From Pinus tabuliformis (taxonomy: Eukaryota > Streptophyta > Pinopsida > Pinales > Pinaceae): 64,000 nucleotides of DNA. A program made the translations under genes and the position numbers. The first letter of the stretch is position 1. Each line of letters opens with the position of its first letter. The notes under the pieces were generated by a model. That model searched no databases. It was given only the letters and a program-made list of their open reading frames with translations, and was not told the origin of the DNA. This document shows, in pieces, positions 22,425-32,872 of the stretch. The DNA lies in NCBI GenBank assembly GCA_031772625.1, contig CM062815.1, positions 915,336,979 through 915,400,978 on the forward strand, read 5' to 3'.

Positions 22425-23330
22425 CAAGAGACCCACCATCTCCCCTCCATCCTTTCATCGTTGCTAGTCCTTTCTATAAATGGGCCATTCACTTTATGGA
22501 GTGTAGACCACCATCTTTTAATAACCATAGGTATATTATCGTGGCAGTTGACTATTTTACCAAATGGGCTGAGGCTATGCCAACGTTCAATAACACAATG
22601 GTTACCGTGGCCTCGTTCTTCTTTAACCATGTTATCGCTTGATTTGGGGTTTCGAAACAATTGGTCTCTGACCATGGCCAACATTTTGAAGATGAGGTAT
22701 GACGTGAACTATCCTCACTGTTGGGCTTCCAACACCAGTGTTCATCGTCTTATTACCCCCAAGGTAATGGACAGGTTGAAGCAGTCAAGAAGATTCTCAA
22801 AACAATGCTTCAGCAGACAGTGATAAGTAGAAGACCAACTGGCACCTTATGCTCTTCCCAACTCTGTGGGCCTATAGAACTTCTATCAAAACTGCCACTG
22901 GGTTCATTCCTTTCCACCTTGTTTTCAACGAGGATTCAGTCTTACCAATTGAGTGTGAGATCCCTTTGCTCCACCTAGCTATTGAACTTCTCCCTGACAC
23001 CCAACCATTAGAACAAAGACTTGTCATGCTTGAATGCGTCACTGAAGATCGTCATGTTGCTTTGTAAACCATTGAAGCGGCCAAAAAGCGCACCAAAACT
23101 CAGTATGACCAAAAATTCAACTGTCATGCCTTCCACAAAGGTGATCTTGTTCTAGGTTTTGACCAAGCCCATGATAACTTGGGGCATGGTAAGTTTGAAT
23201 CGTTATGGTTGGGACCTTACATCATTCGTCAAGACTTAGGCAAGGAGGCATATCTTCTAGAGGATTTCAAAGGCCAACTCTTTCCTAATTCTCGTAATGC
23301 ACTCTACCTTAAGAAATTTTACCCATAGCA
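22425..23330 (+). pseudogene. H integrase core and C-terminal region
   Basis: A DYFTKWAEAM-type block, a VSDHG(Q)HF block and YYPQGNGQVEAVKK mark the DDE integrase core of Ty3/gypsy elements. A downstream GPYIIRQDL-type block with a following F(Y)P end is typical of the C-terminal domain. No chromodomain is seen, consistent with a non-chromovirus. The enzyme joins element DNA to the chromosome. It is a decayed fossil. Confidence 0.75.
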
Positions 23331-24637
23331 TCTCCCATTTATTTGCACATATTTATTTATGTCATGATTTTAGGTAGGTTGCAACGTTTCATTTGATAAT
23401 TTGACGCTTCACCAGGAAGCCATTTTTCCAAGAAAGGTCACTTCATCACTTCTCAAATTTGAATTTCTTCATATGCGACACTTGTACCTTAGGGACCACC
23501 CTTCTCTTAATACTTGTCGTACCATGTGTTGTGTTTCGTCATGAGTAACCATCCTTTACTCATGTTTTGATGGTCCCCACCTGGCCTATTCTCTGCGGTA
23601 GCATCATCGAGTCACCCTTGTTCATAGCATCCGTGATGAGTCACCCTTGCATCCTTGGAGTCCCACTTTTTAGATTATCCTTGATGTTAGTCCATCAGTC
23701 ACATTACTATTTTTCCTCATGCCTTAGTTGAAGATCCTCATTGTCTCACCTATCGTGGGTCCTATTCTATCGATATCAACTCATTTATTCTAGAAGAACG
23801 ACCTAGAGGACAATGTATCCTGGTTCCAACTTCCATTCTTGTTTGGCACCTCAGATCAAGCAAAGAGACTCATCATTTCCCTATGACTTGGTTGTTTCAT
23901 GTTTGTGATCCATACACTTGATGGTTCAATAATTCAACAAATTGTACTAGTGATTCTTAGGAGTGTGTGAGATGTTTCATATCTCATGAGGGGGTGGCCC
24001 TTCAGGTAGCACCCCACATGCCTGGATGAATTCCTATTATTCTACAACCTCAGATGCACTTCCACATATTTGATGGGTTTGGTTCCTACCAATTGCACTG
24101 TTCATAACATGCACGTCTCCTTCAGATGATCCCTTCAGTTTTGTAGAGCTCTTCCCTGTTCAACAAGACTTCATCAGTTGTTCTACCCTCCGTCCCACCA
24201 ATTTTTTGAGGGAAGGGCCATTATATCTCATCTACTTAGATATTATTGTATTCAATACTAGCTCATATTTTTCCAGGTGCATTATGTATATGGGACACAT
24301 TGTATTATTTTTTGGCTCACGTATCCCAACATGTCATGTACCATTCATCGTGTACTTAATTTCTTAGATTTATGTTCCTAGGTGGACCATTATTTTTGCA
24401 TTAATTTATCTTGTCGGGTATGGGTATGCCTCGCCCGCCTCATTGAGGTCTGGCACCACAACATAAAATGAGACTTGCATTTGTCTCACCCCCACTGTCC
24501 CTATCCTCTTTCACTTCAACTTTATTGGTCTCTCTCTCTCACTCTCTAACTCCACTGTGTTGTCTAGTGATTGTGTCTTTACAATGTACTTCGGTCATAT
24601 GTTTTGCTTCTAATGCTCATACATTGGGGGGAAATCT
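23331..24637 (+). other. H 3' non-coding region and polypurine tract
   Basis: About 1.3 kb without a domain I can name. It ends in CATTGGGGGGAAA (24624-24636), which aligns with the polypurine tracts of A and B in both position and composition. The LTR boundary is placed just after it. Confidence 0.5.
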
Positions 24638-24736
24638 ATTATCACCAAAAAATTAATCATCTAATATAATTTACTAGATGGATCGAAGTACACCATGTAA
24701 AGCCAATTTTACCATAGTAAAATTGCTTTCATTGTG

Positions 24737-25068
24737 ATAAATTACTTAATAAACCACCTTTGTTAAGTAATTTATAATTAAACCCATGAAGAATAATAAA
24801 TAAATCACTATTTATTTGATTTTCTTCTAGGAATAATTAATTAAACCATTGTTCAATTATTATTCATTTTCATATTGGACCCAATTATGAAAAATCAACA
24901 GATAAATTATTAATTATCTTATTTTTCTCTAGGAATAATTAATTAATCACCAATTATTTATTATTCCTTGTCAAATTTGACTAAATCCCTTACAAATAAT
25001 TAAATAAATCATTATTTGTTTATTATTCCTTGACCAATTTCTTGAGATGATAAATAAATCATTTATTT
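24737..25068 (+). other. AT-rich hairpin array in the H/E LTR
   Basis: Successive perfect inverted repeats are ATAAATTACTTA/TAAGTAATTTAT (24737/24764), AAATAAAT/ATTTATTT (24798/24810), GAATAAT/ATTATTC (24831/24859), AGGAATAAT/ATTATTCCT (24931/24960), CAAATAAT/ATTATTTG (24993/25011) and AAATAAAT/ATTTATTT (25052/25061). Loops share an AAAYCAYY-like core (AAACCACC, AATCAC, AAACCATT, AATCACC, AATCATT). Confidence 0.65.
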
Positions 25069-25210
25069 ATTTGTTATTTCTAAATAAAAGTTTAAATTCT
25101 TTTTCCCTCCTAACCAAATATAATAAGATATTACAAGTGGTTATTCCAAGAATGGAGTTAATAATATTTTATTATTACTCATTATTTGAGTAGAACTCAA
25201 TATTTTATTA

Positions 25211-25218
25211 TAAATAGC
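25211..25218 (+). promoter_or_regulatory. Candidate TATA box of the H/E LTR
   Basis: TATAAATA sits in the LTR after the AT-rich array and is followed about 30 bases on by pyrimidine-rich sequence. This is a plausible transcription start for the element. Inference from sequence only. Confidence 0.4.
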
Positions 25219-25504
25219 AATTTTCTCCATTCATTATTCACTTTTGATTATTTTCATTATTGCACTCATTGTTGTAACTTTGATTATTTTCATTGTCGCA
25301 CACCTCATTTCTTCCATTTGAGTTTCCATTGAGCTCAAACATTTTATTTGTTGGGTTTACACATTATAGAGGAGAGAGACTCTATCAAAAAGTTGAAGAC
25401 ATTTTAGGATAGCCAAGAACCCATTCCATAGAGGGGGACTAGTAAAATTTATTTGTTCCCTTCATTGGTGTTATAATAAAATCTATTCTTTGTATATCTT
25501 TTTT

Positions 25505-25837
25505 TGTTATGAAACCAGCTCACAAAAAGATAGAAAAGATAGATCAACGCCTTAGAATTCAGCCTCTTCGAGGGGGCAACCTCCTTTACATTACACAAAT
25601 GAGCAATTTTTGGATGATTCAAATGAAAAAACCTCCTTTCTATATTTAAGAGTCTAAGGAGTCACAATATAACCCAGCCGACCTAACAATAATAATATAA
25701 AGCCACAAAAATAAGAATAGAGGGATTCTATGGGGCACAGTAATAACAATATGGGGACAATAGGTGCACGACAATATTAATAAGGGATACAACTACAATA
25801 GTAATGGGGTAAACACTAGTATTATAGGGACCCAACA
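25505..25837 (-). repeat. Element D 3' LTR
   Basis: This 333-bp LTR pairs with 30998-31331. The polypurine tract GAAGGAGAGGGGCA in sense abuts it at 25838-25851. Confidence 0.9.
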
Positions 25838-25854
25838 TGCCCCTCTCCTTCAAA

Positions 25855-27290
25855 AAAGTGTTGTCCTCAATGTTTGAGTAGTTCTGGATGCTTCTATATA
25901 AAATTCTCATCCTCCCATGTGGAATCTTCAGTGGACAAGTTCTTCCACTTGATAAGATACTCTGAAATTGATCAATTTCGTAACTGTCGAGTTCTCGTTT
26001 CTGTGACTGCTTCTCGTTCCAATATAATTTTTCCTTCCTCATCAAGTTTTGGCAATATTGTTTGAACTGGGAGCTTGTCGCCTATAACCTTCTTTAAACA
26101 TGAAACTTGGAAAACTGGGTGCAATCGAGAAGCTGCAGGAAGCTCCAATTTATATGCCATAGTACCAATCTTTTGCAACACCTTGTACGGACCATAATAC
26201 TTTGGTGATAATTTATTATCCTTCTTAGTTTGCTTGAGGGACATTTGCTTATATGGTTGTAGCCGTAGGAATACCCAATCACCTACATCAAAACTTATTT
26301 CGCTGTGATGTTGATCTACCTGTTGTTTCATTCTATTCTGTGCCAACACGAGGTTATCCTTTAAGAGTTGGAGGACTTGTTGTTGATGTTTGATGTGTTG
26401 TTCCATTGCTTGAACCTTAGAATTTTCTCTTAAATATGATGTGATGGATGGTGGCTGATATCCATAAAGTTCCATAAATGGGGTCATTTTTGTTGCTGTA
26501 TGGAAGGAAGTGTTATACCACCATTCAGCCAGATGCAACCATTTGACCCATTGTGTCTGTTTATTAGATAGAAAGCAACGAAGATATCCTTCCAAACATT
26601 TGTTCACTATCTCAATTTGCCCATCAGATTGAGGATGATAAGATGAGCTATGAGCTAACTGAGTACCAAGAAAAGAAAATAATTCTGTCCCAAAATTTCC
26701 AGTGAAAATGGGATCTCTGTCACTTACAATAATCTTTGGGTTCCATGTAGCTTTTGAATTGTTTCCATAAATGCAGTAGAAACTGTACTGGCTTTAAATG
26801 GATGTGATAATGCACAAAAGTGTGCATACATGGTGAGTCTGTCAAATACCACCGTGATGACACTCTTTCCCTCAGACTTGGGTAAAACTGTGATAAAATC
26901 CATTGAAACCTCCTCCCAATGTTGGCTTGGAATGGGTAAAGGTTGTAATAGACCCGATGTCTTAATTGTTTAAACTTTATTTTGTTGGCAAACCAAACAT
27001 TGCACCACAAGCTTTTGAATATCTTATTTAAGGCCCTCCCAAAAAAATTCCTTCTTAACGCTGTGGTAAGTTTTTAAAAATCCAGAGTGCCCTCCTAAGG
27101 GAGAAGTGTGCAATTCCATAAGAATCTTTTGTTTTAGCTGGGAATTCTTACAAAGGTATAAGCAATCTTTGTACCATAACGAATCATTTTGCCAGCTAAA
27201 TGTATCAGACGTACTGGAGTGTTGTTGTAAATTTCGAATAAGTGTCGACACTTCTTCGTGATTCTTCCATTACTCCCTTGCTTCGCTTAT
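25855..27290 (-). pseudogene. Element D integrase with chromodomain
   Basis: In sense order there is an HTSPLGGHSGFLKTYH zinc-binding block (27024-27251), a core region (about 26600-27010), a C-terminal part with PYKVLQKIGTMAYKLELP (within 25972-26607) and, near 25870-25960, a YLIKWKNLSTEDSTWE chromodomain block. Chromodomains of this family bind histone marks and steer insertion. This marks D as a chromovirus, unlike the other elements here. Confidence 0.85.
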
Positions 27291-27299
27291 CCAATCTAG

Positions 27300-28904
27300 T
27301 TGGATAATAGAAATGGCACACAACAATGCTTCCACATCCTCATCCTTTCTTGAGAGTGCATCTGCCACCACATTTTGCTTCCCTTTTTTGTAGATGATTT
27401 TAAAGTCATAACCCAACATATTTGTGACCCACTTTTGTTTCTCTTCAGAGGATAATCTTTGTTCTAAAAATTATTTAAGGCTATCATGATCCGTTTTTAC
27501 CTTGAAATGTCTTCCCATTATGTAGGGTCGCCATTTCTTAAGTGCATGGAGTATTGCCAACATTTCCTTCTCATAAATAGATTTCTGTAAAAACTTTCTC
27601 TTGATTGGACGACTTTCAAAAGCAATGGGTCTTTCATCTTGCATTAAAACAGAACCAATTCCATTTCTTGAAGCATCACATTACACAATAAAGGTTTTTG
27701 TGAAGTCTAGTGTAGCTAAGACCGATGCTTGGCACATTGCCTCTTTAAGATGCTCGAAGGCCTTTGTTGCTTCTGGAGTCCATGAAAATGTATCTTTCTT
27801 CAATAATGTTGTTAGAGGTGCTGCTATTCTCCCATAATTCTTAACAAACTTGCGATAATACCCTCTCAAACCGATAAATCCTCGCAGATGCTTTATGGAT
27901 GTGGGGATTTTCCATTCCTTAATGGCTTTAATTTTGCTAGGGTCTACCTTAACTCCTTCATGAGATACAATATGACCCAAATATTCCACCTCTTGTACTC
28001 CAAAGAAACATTTGGATCTTTTTGCATATAATTGTTTCTCCTCCAATAGTTGTAGCACCCTGTCAACATGTTCGACATGATCCTTCCAAGACTTGTTGTA
28101 GATTATTATATCATAAAAAAATACTAACACAAATTTTCTAAGGAATGGTTTGAAAATGGAATTCATCAAACCTTGAAATGTTGAAGGTGCATTGGTAAGG
28201 CCAAAAGGCATGACCAAAAATTCATAATGACCCTCATGAGTCCTAAATGTTGTTTTCGGAATGTCTTCAGTCTTCATTCTGATTTGATGATATCCTGAAC
28301 GAAGATCCAACTTGGTGAAGTAAATTGATCCATGCAATTCATCCAGTAATTCATCAATGACAGGAATGGGAAACTTATCTTTAATAGTGAGCTTGTTGAG
28401 CTCCCTATAATCTGGACACATTCGCCATGATCCATCCTTCTTGTGCACCAATACTACTGGATCAGAGAAAGAACTTTGACTCGGTTGAATTATACCAACC
28501 TCTAACATTTCTGCAACCATACATTCAATTTCACTCTTTTGGGCATAGGTATATCTGTACGGCCTGATGTTTCGAGGAACACTTCCTGGAATTAGATGAA
28601 TAGCATGATCATGATCACGAATAGGTGGGAGACCTTTGGGAGTCTCAAATACCTTGGAATGATTGTCCAAGACTTTTTGGAGATCTGGAGAAATAGATGA
28701 TTCCAATGTGGAAACATCTAGCGAACATAATTGTGCAATTACACCTCTTTGTTCCTTTTTTAGAAGCTTTGTCATATCGTTAGAGCTGATTATCTTTCCT
28801 GGTTTCCCTGGAATACCCCTTAATTCAACTTCCTTTCCTTCCATAGAAAATTTCATGAAAAGTTCTTGAAAATTAAAACTATTGTACCCAAGGATTGTAA
28901 CCAT
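27300..28904 (-). pseudogene. Element D reverse transcriptase and RNase H
   Basis: The 27681-28904 part (407 codons) carries the standard Ty3/gypsy RT blocks: VHKKDGSWRMCPDYRELN, FTKLDLRSGYHQIRM, FLVMPFGLTNAPSTFQ, the catalytic block in a diverged form and YLGHIVSHEGV. The thumb follows with LRGFIGLRGYYRKF. RNase H continues on the same strand to about 27300. Domain order and spacing are normal for the family. Confidence 0.88.
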
Positions 28905-29226
28905 TGGATGCTAGTACAACATCAGCACCTCCCATTGGAATGGAAAGCATTGGGCCAGCCAATACATATTCTCCCATGGATAGCTTGATATTATGGCACT
29001 TTCCAGAGAAATTTATTGTTCCTCCATTTGCAATCATCACTTGACACTCTGGTGCTGGATATAAGAAGCAATTCAATTCTTTTGCTACCTTACAATGAAT
29101 AAAATTGTGGGTACTTCCTAAATTAATCAACACTATTACCTTTTTCTTCTTGATTTGTCCTTCTATCTTGATGGTTTGAGGAGTGGTAATTCCCACCAAT
29201 GCATTACAAGATATTGTTGGATTCAT
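28879..29226 (-). pseudogene. Element D aspartic protease
   Basis: 115 codons with VLINLGSTHNFI, the chromovirus retropepsin active-site region, between Gag and RT. It would process the Gag-Pol protein. Confidence 0.75.
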
Positions 29227-29229
29227 TTC

Positions 29230-29950
29230 TTATTTATCTAGGCTTTGTTCCTGGAGTATATCCTCTTCTTTTGACCTTTCTTGCTCCTTTTCTTCTTCCT
29301 CTTCACAATCTATATAGAATAATTTTTTCTCAGCACACTTATGACCTTTAGTGTATTTGCTATCACAATTGTAACAAAGCCCTTTTGCTCTTTTTTCTTC
29401 CAATTGTTGAGGTGTCAACCTTATAGGTTTTGGAAGACTAGGGACAACAACACTTCCATCTTTATAGTTGTGAGTGGTATGCTTCCTAGTTGCAATAATT
29501 TTGCTTTCCATTTTTCTTGCTAACATGAATGCCTTCTCTAATGAATCAGGTTCCCAAAGGTGAACATCATGTTGGATATTATCCTTTAAAGTCCCTATGA
29601 ACACATCAATCCTATGCTCCTCTAGAATATATTTTATCCTTATGTTCAATTTTTGGAACTCCTCAATGTGCTCCATTATTGAACCCTTTTGTTTGAGACT
29701 TATCAATTGGCTAAAAAAAGTGTTGCTTTTTGTATCCTCATAATGTGCTGTTAATTCTTCTGTAAAAATTGCCCAAGTGATAATTTGTTCACGAGAGCAA
29801 AGCCATTGATACTATACAAACTGATTTGGTTCCAAATATAAAGTTGCAATACGTACCTTTTGTGTGTTTTGCACATTATTGAGATCGAAAAATTGCTCCA
29901 TCTGTAATATCCATGTTGCGGGATCCTTTCCATCAAACTTCCTCATATTG
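29230..29950 (-). pseudogene. Element D Gag with zinc knuckle
   Basis: The 29230-29706 part has LKDNIQHDVHLWEPDSLEKA-type Gag capsid C-terminal sequence and a CYNCDSKYTKGHKC knuckle followed by an acidic tail, typical of chromovirus Gag. Further Gag sequence continues upstream to about 29950. Confidence 0.75.
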
Positions 29951-30041
29951 ATTTTTGGAATATGGTGGGTCTTTGATCCAACATTAGAGTCTATGGAATC
30001 ATGATTAACATTTTTTTTTTTCTCATCATGAGTTTCCTTTA

Positions 30042-30329
30042 CTACCCTTTCACCATTCCTTGTAGCAACTTATTCATATTTATCTTCAATTCTTCCATCT
30101 TATCATCCATGCTATCAATTTTAGCGTCCATGCCATTCATCTTAGCTTCCATGCCATCCATCTTAGCTTCTACATCTTTCCTTAAACCATACATCTTAGA
30201 TTCTGTTGCTTTTTGTGCAAGTGACACTTGTTGCACTTGGTCTCGTAATTTTGATATATCATGTTGCATTTCTTCCTCTTCTTCATAGGTCATGCTAGAG
30301 ATTTCAGGTTGCTTACTAGGTGTTTGCAT
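30042..30329 (-). pseudogene. Element D Gag N-terminal coiled coil
   Basis: 95 codons, with a Glu-rich start and then seven-residue repeats of the type MDGMEAKMNGMDAKID at about residues 50-85. The heptad repeat explains the short tandem repeat visible at DNA level. It is a probable oligomerisation segment of Gag. Confidence 0.7.
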
Positions 30330-30997
30330 TTTCTTTCCTCAGGGAATCAATTACTGATTCAAACTAATTTTTCAAACCAAGCTTATGCAAAAAAAAAAAA
30401 ACAAACTACACACCCTTTTTCACTTTGTAGAATCTTGATATTGAATCTGATGTATCTCTGCAATTTTGGATCATCCAGTTCTGAAATTGTGACTTGTAGT
30501 ATCCCTCTATGTCCTCCTTCCAATGCCACCAGTCTAATCCAAATTGGATTCTCCAAGGAAGAGTTATGCACAATCTACCAAGATGACCCGATTATAGACT
30601 AGTTCAGTAGAGCGAACTTGTACGACGTGCCACGAGTCACTTTTTCGACCTTTGGATTTGAAAAATATATACAAGAAACTATAGTCCGTCCTCTTTCTGT
30701 ACCTTCTTATGAAATTTCAATCCAATGCTCAGAGAGAAAGTTATGACGATTTTCCCTAGGTCACCTGTTTGGAATGTAATTCAGGAGTATGCAAAAAGAC
30801 GAACTTCCTCAGATCATATCTCCACAAATATAGTGCGCAAAGCTATGAAATTTGGACCCGAGATTCAACGAAATGTCTTCTCAAATGGGTTTTTTTTTTT
30901 AGCTTCTGAAACGTTGGAGCAAAAAAGTTATAGCGAAAATTCCATGATGACTTGTTTGGGGCAGCGAAACCCTAGAATCCAAAGCTCTGATACCAAA
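30330..30997 (-). other. Element D leader and tRNA-Met primer site
   Basis: An untranslated leader, with the primer site TGGTATCAGAGC (sense) at 30984-30995 two bases from the LTR. No coding domain. Confidence 0.7.
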
Positions 30998-31331
30998 TGT
31001 TATGAAACGAGCTCACAAAAAGATAGAAAAGAGAGATCAACACCTTAGAATTCAGCCTCTTTGAGGTGGAAACCTCCTTTACATTACACAAATTAGCAAT
31101 TCTTGGATGATTCAAATGACAAAACCTCCTTTCTATATATAGGAGTCTAAGGAGTCACAATATAACCCAGCCGACCTAACAATAATAATATAAAGCCACA
31201 AAAAATAACAATAGAGGGATTCTATGGGGCACAGTAATAACAATATGGGGAAAATAGGGGCACAACAATATTAATAAGGGATACAACTACAATAGTAATG
31301 GGGTAATCACTAGTATTATAGGGACCCAACA
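30998..31331 (-). repeat. Element D 5' LTR
   Basis: This 334-bp LTR pairs with 25505-25837. The H/E LTR resumes after it at 31332. Confidence 0.9.
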
Positions 31332-32231
31332 GGTTTCCATTGGATGATTGGAGTTATTACTATTTTTTTTCGCTGTTTAACTATGATTGTGGCATAAATC
31401 AGGAATTTGGTAGGTTTTATTTCTATTAGTTCCTACATATCTACAATGTTTAGTAGCCATTTATATTGTTGAGATTATTTGTCATCCACAGTCTTAAGTG
31501 TTTTATTTTCGTACATATTTGAGAGGAAAAGACTACAACAATGCTTATTTGAGCTATAACTCTCAGATGATGGATCTTAATCCCTTTCCTCGAGGCACCT
31601 TGATCCTCAATTAGAGGATCTCACCCTCCTCTTTTGGATCTAAAGATTCTTCCTCTTGGCCTATAAAATGACTATAGGGTAGAGGGATTGAGGATGTTAG
31701 AACTCAGAGAAGATAAACTTATGTTTCTATTTTGAGATTGGAAATCGTATCATCTAAGGAGGATATTGGATTCATTTGGGAGGAACCTCACTACATCAAG
31801 GAAAAGGGTGTAAGTCTCTTATTTATATTTGATTAAAACAAATGAATTATTTCCCCATTGAATTGTATTATCATAATCATGAATGATCTATAATTTTTTA
31901 GATGTTCATTAAAGAAATTTCAATTCCTAATCTCCTTTATTATTAGGTTAAGTTTGTTTGAATTATTATGTTGCATATGTGTTTGAGCCTTCTTATGTTT
32001 ATGGTTGCAGTTTTTATCAAGCATTGAGAAGCTACATCGAGACACAACAAGGGATCTTCATCAAGCATTTCGCAAACATGTAAGAGTCTTATTTACCATC
32101 CTTATATCTATAATTCAAATGAGATAAACTTAGGAAAACATTCATTTCAATTGTCTATTTATTTGTAGTTTCCATCTAGATCTAGCAAGATCACTCTTAT
32201 CAGCAAGAGGGATTTGTCAGTTATAACAAAT

Positions 32232-32249
32232 TGGCGACTCCGCTGGGGA
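32232..32249 (+). other. Element E primer-binding site (tRNA-Arg)
   Basis: TGGCGACTCCGCTGGGGA begins three bases after the LTR end at 32228, identical in sequence and spacing to C. Confidence 0.8.
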
Positions 32250-32690
32250 ATGTCATGTTCACTTCCATCTCCTTGCTTTCTATTCTCGAAAGTTTTTCGA
32301 TAGCTTTATTCGAGTCCTAACAGGTTAATGATCTTCCAGATTTTGTGATTTGTTTAGACAAATTTTTATTTTTTCTTTAAGCTTCTCAACTTGCACGGTT
32401 TTTGTTCAGAAACAGAGCATAGATATCCGCAGATTACCTTTAACAACAATTCACATACACACTATACTATACTAGCTACCTGTGCATACTCGAAGAAAGT
32501 TTGGAAAAAATATTTTTTCCTCTCATTAAAGTTTGAATTTTTGTTTTTAAGGTTTCATTACATTTGTCTATGACTCTAGTCAGTCTTTGTGTGTTTGATC
32601 GAGTGTTATGAAGGATTTTTCTTGAGATTTTTTTCATTTTCAATGATTGAAAGGTAGGGCTTCTCAATAATTGATGTTTATTCTAGTACT
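32250..32690 (+). other. Element E leader, first part
   Basis: No coding domain. It contains a 17-base near match (32392-32408) to A 10461-10477 on the + strand, although A reads in the opposite sense. Confidence 0.45.
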
Positions 32691-32872
32691 TGTTGGGCGT
32701 AGGATCCCCCAAGGCAAGTTTTGGGGCTTAACGCCCAAGTTTTAACTAAGTCCAATGTAAAGACTCTGCAATTTGTGGGCACGGAGCGTGAAGTTGTAAT
32801 TGAGTCATAGGGTTGTCCGCCCTTACTTTTGTAATGTAATGTGGGCTTGAGAGTTCTACCCATGTTCCGCGG
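32691..32872 (+). repeat. LTR remnant J, left part
   Basis: This stretch begins TGTTGGGCGTAGG and follows the same course as the first fifth of the F LTR, at much lower identity. It continues after F at 62236. With no internal region visible on either side, J is best read as a solo LTR of an older F relative. Flanks GTACT (32686-32690) and ACACT (63008-63012) agree at three of five bases only. Confidence 0.55.

Larger units (their letters stand above)
1..24637 (+). mobile_element. Element H: old Ty3/gypsy (Tat-like) retrotransposon
   Basis: This is the outer element of the left third, in three visible segments: 1-2021, 11804-14601 and 22420-24637, separated by the later insertions A and B. 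Read left to right, the + strand gives a Gag tail with a zinc knuckle, an aspartic protease, a second pair of knuckles, reverse transcriptase, RNase H, integrase and a long 3' non-coding part. The protease (IIDEGAS active site) resembles those of A and C, which places H near the Tat branch of Ty3/gypsy. The 5' LTR lies outside the window. H is heavily broken, with many tens of lesions, and is one of the oldest layers. The family call comes from motif reading, not a database search. Confidence 0.8.
25505..31331 (-). mobile_element. Element D: small chromovirus (Ty3/gypsy)
   Basis: The LTRs are 25505-25837 (333 bp) and 30998-31331 (334 bp) with TGTTATG...CCCAACA ends. The primer site, TGGTATCAGAGC in sense at 30984-30995, is complementary to tRNA-iMet. 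On the minus strand the order is Gag with a coiled coil and knuckle, protease, RT, RNase H, integrase and chromodomain, which is a complete set in about 5.8 kb. Short LTRs and the chromodomain suggest a Reina/Galadriel-like chromovirus. No clear target duplication is found. LTRs differ at roughly 5%. It is broken in many places. Confidence 0.9.
24638..32228 (+). repeat. LTR shared by H (3' side) and E (5' side), split by D
   Basis: The right end is well supported: TTATAACA at 32221-32228 is followed by AAT and the tRNA-Arg primer site, the same spacing as in C. The left end is inferred from the polypurine tract of H. Without element D the LTR would be about 1.76 kb. It is AT-rich on the left, with a hairpin array at 24737-25068 and a TATA-like TATAAATA at 25211-25218. 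An LTR with an integrase region before it and a primer site after it would serve as 3' LTR of one unit and 5' LTR of the next. Left edge confidence is low. Confidence 0.5.

Noticed and set aside
30100-30190. Minisatellite in D
   Set aside because: The short DNA repeat encodes heptads of the Gag coiled coil, which explains it.
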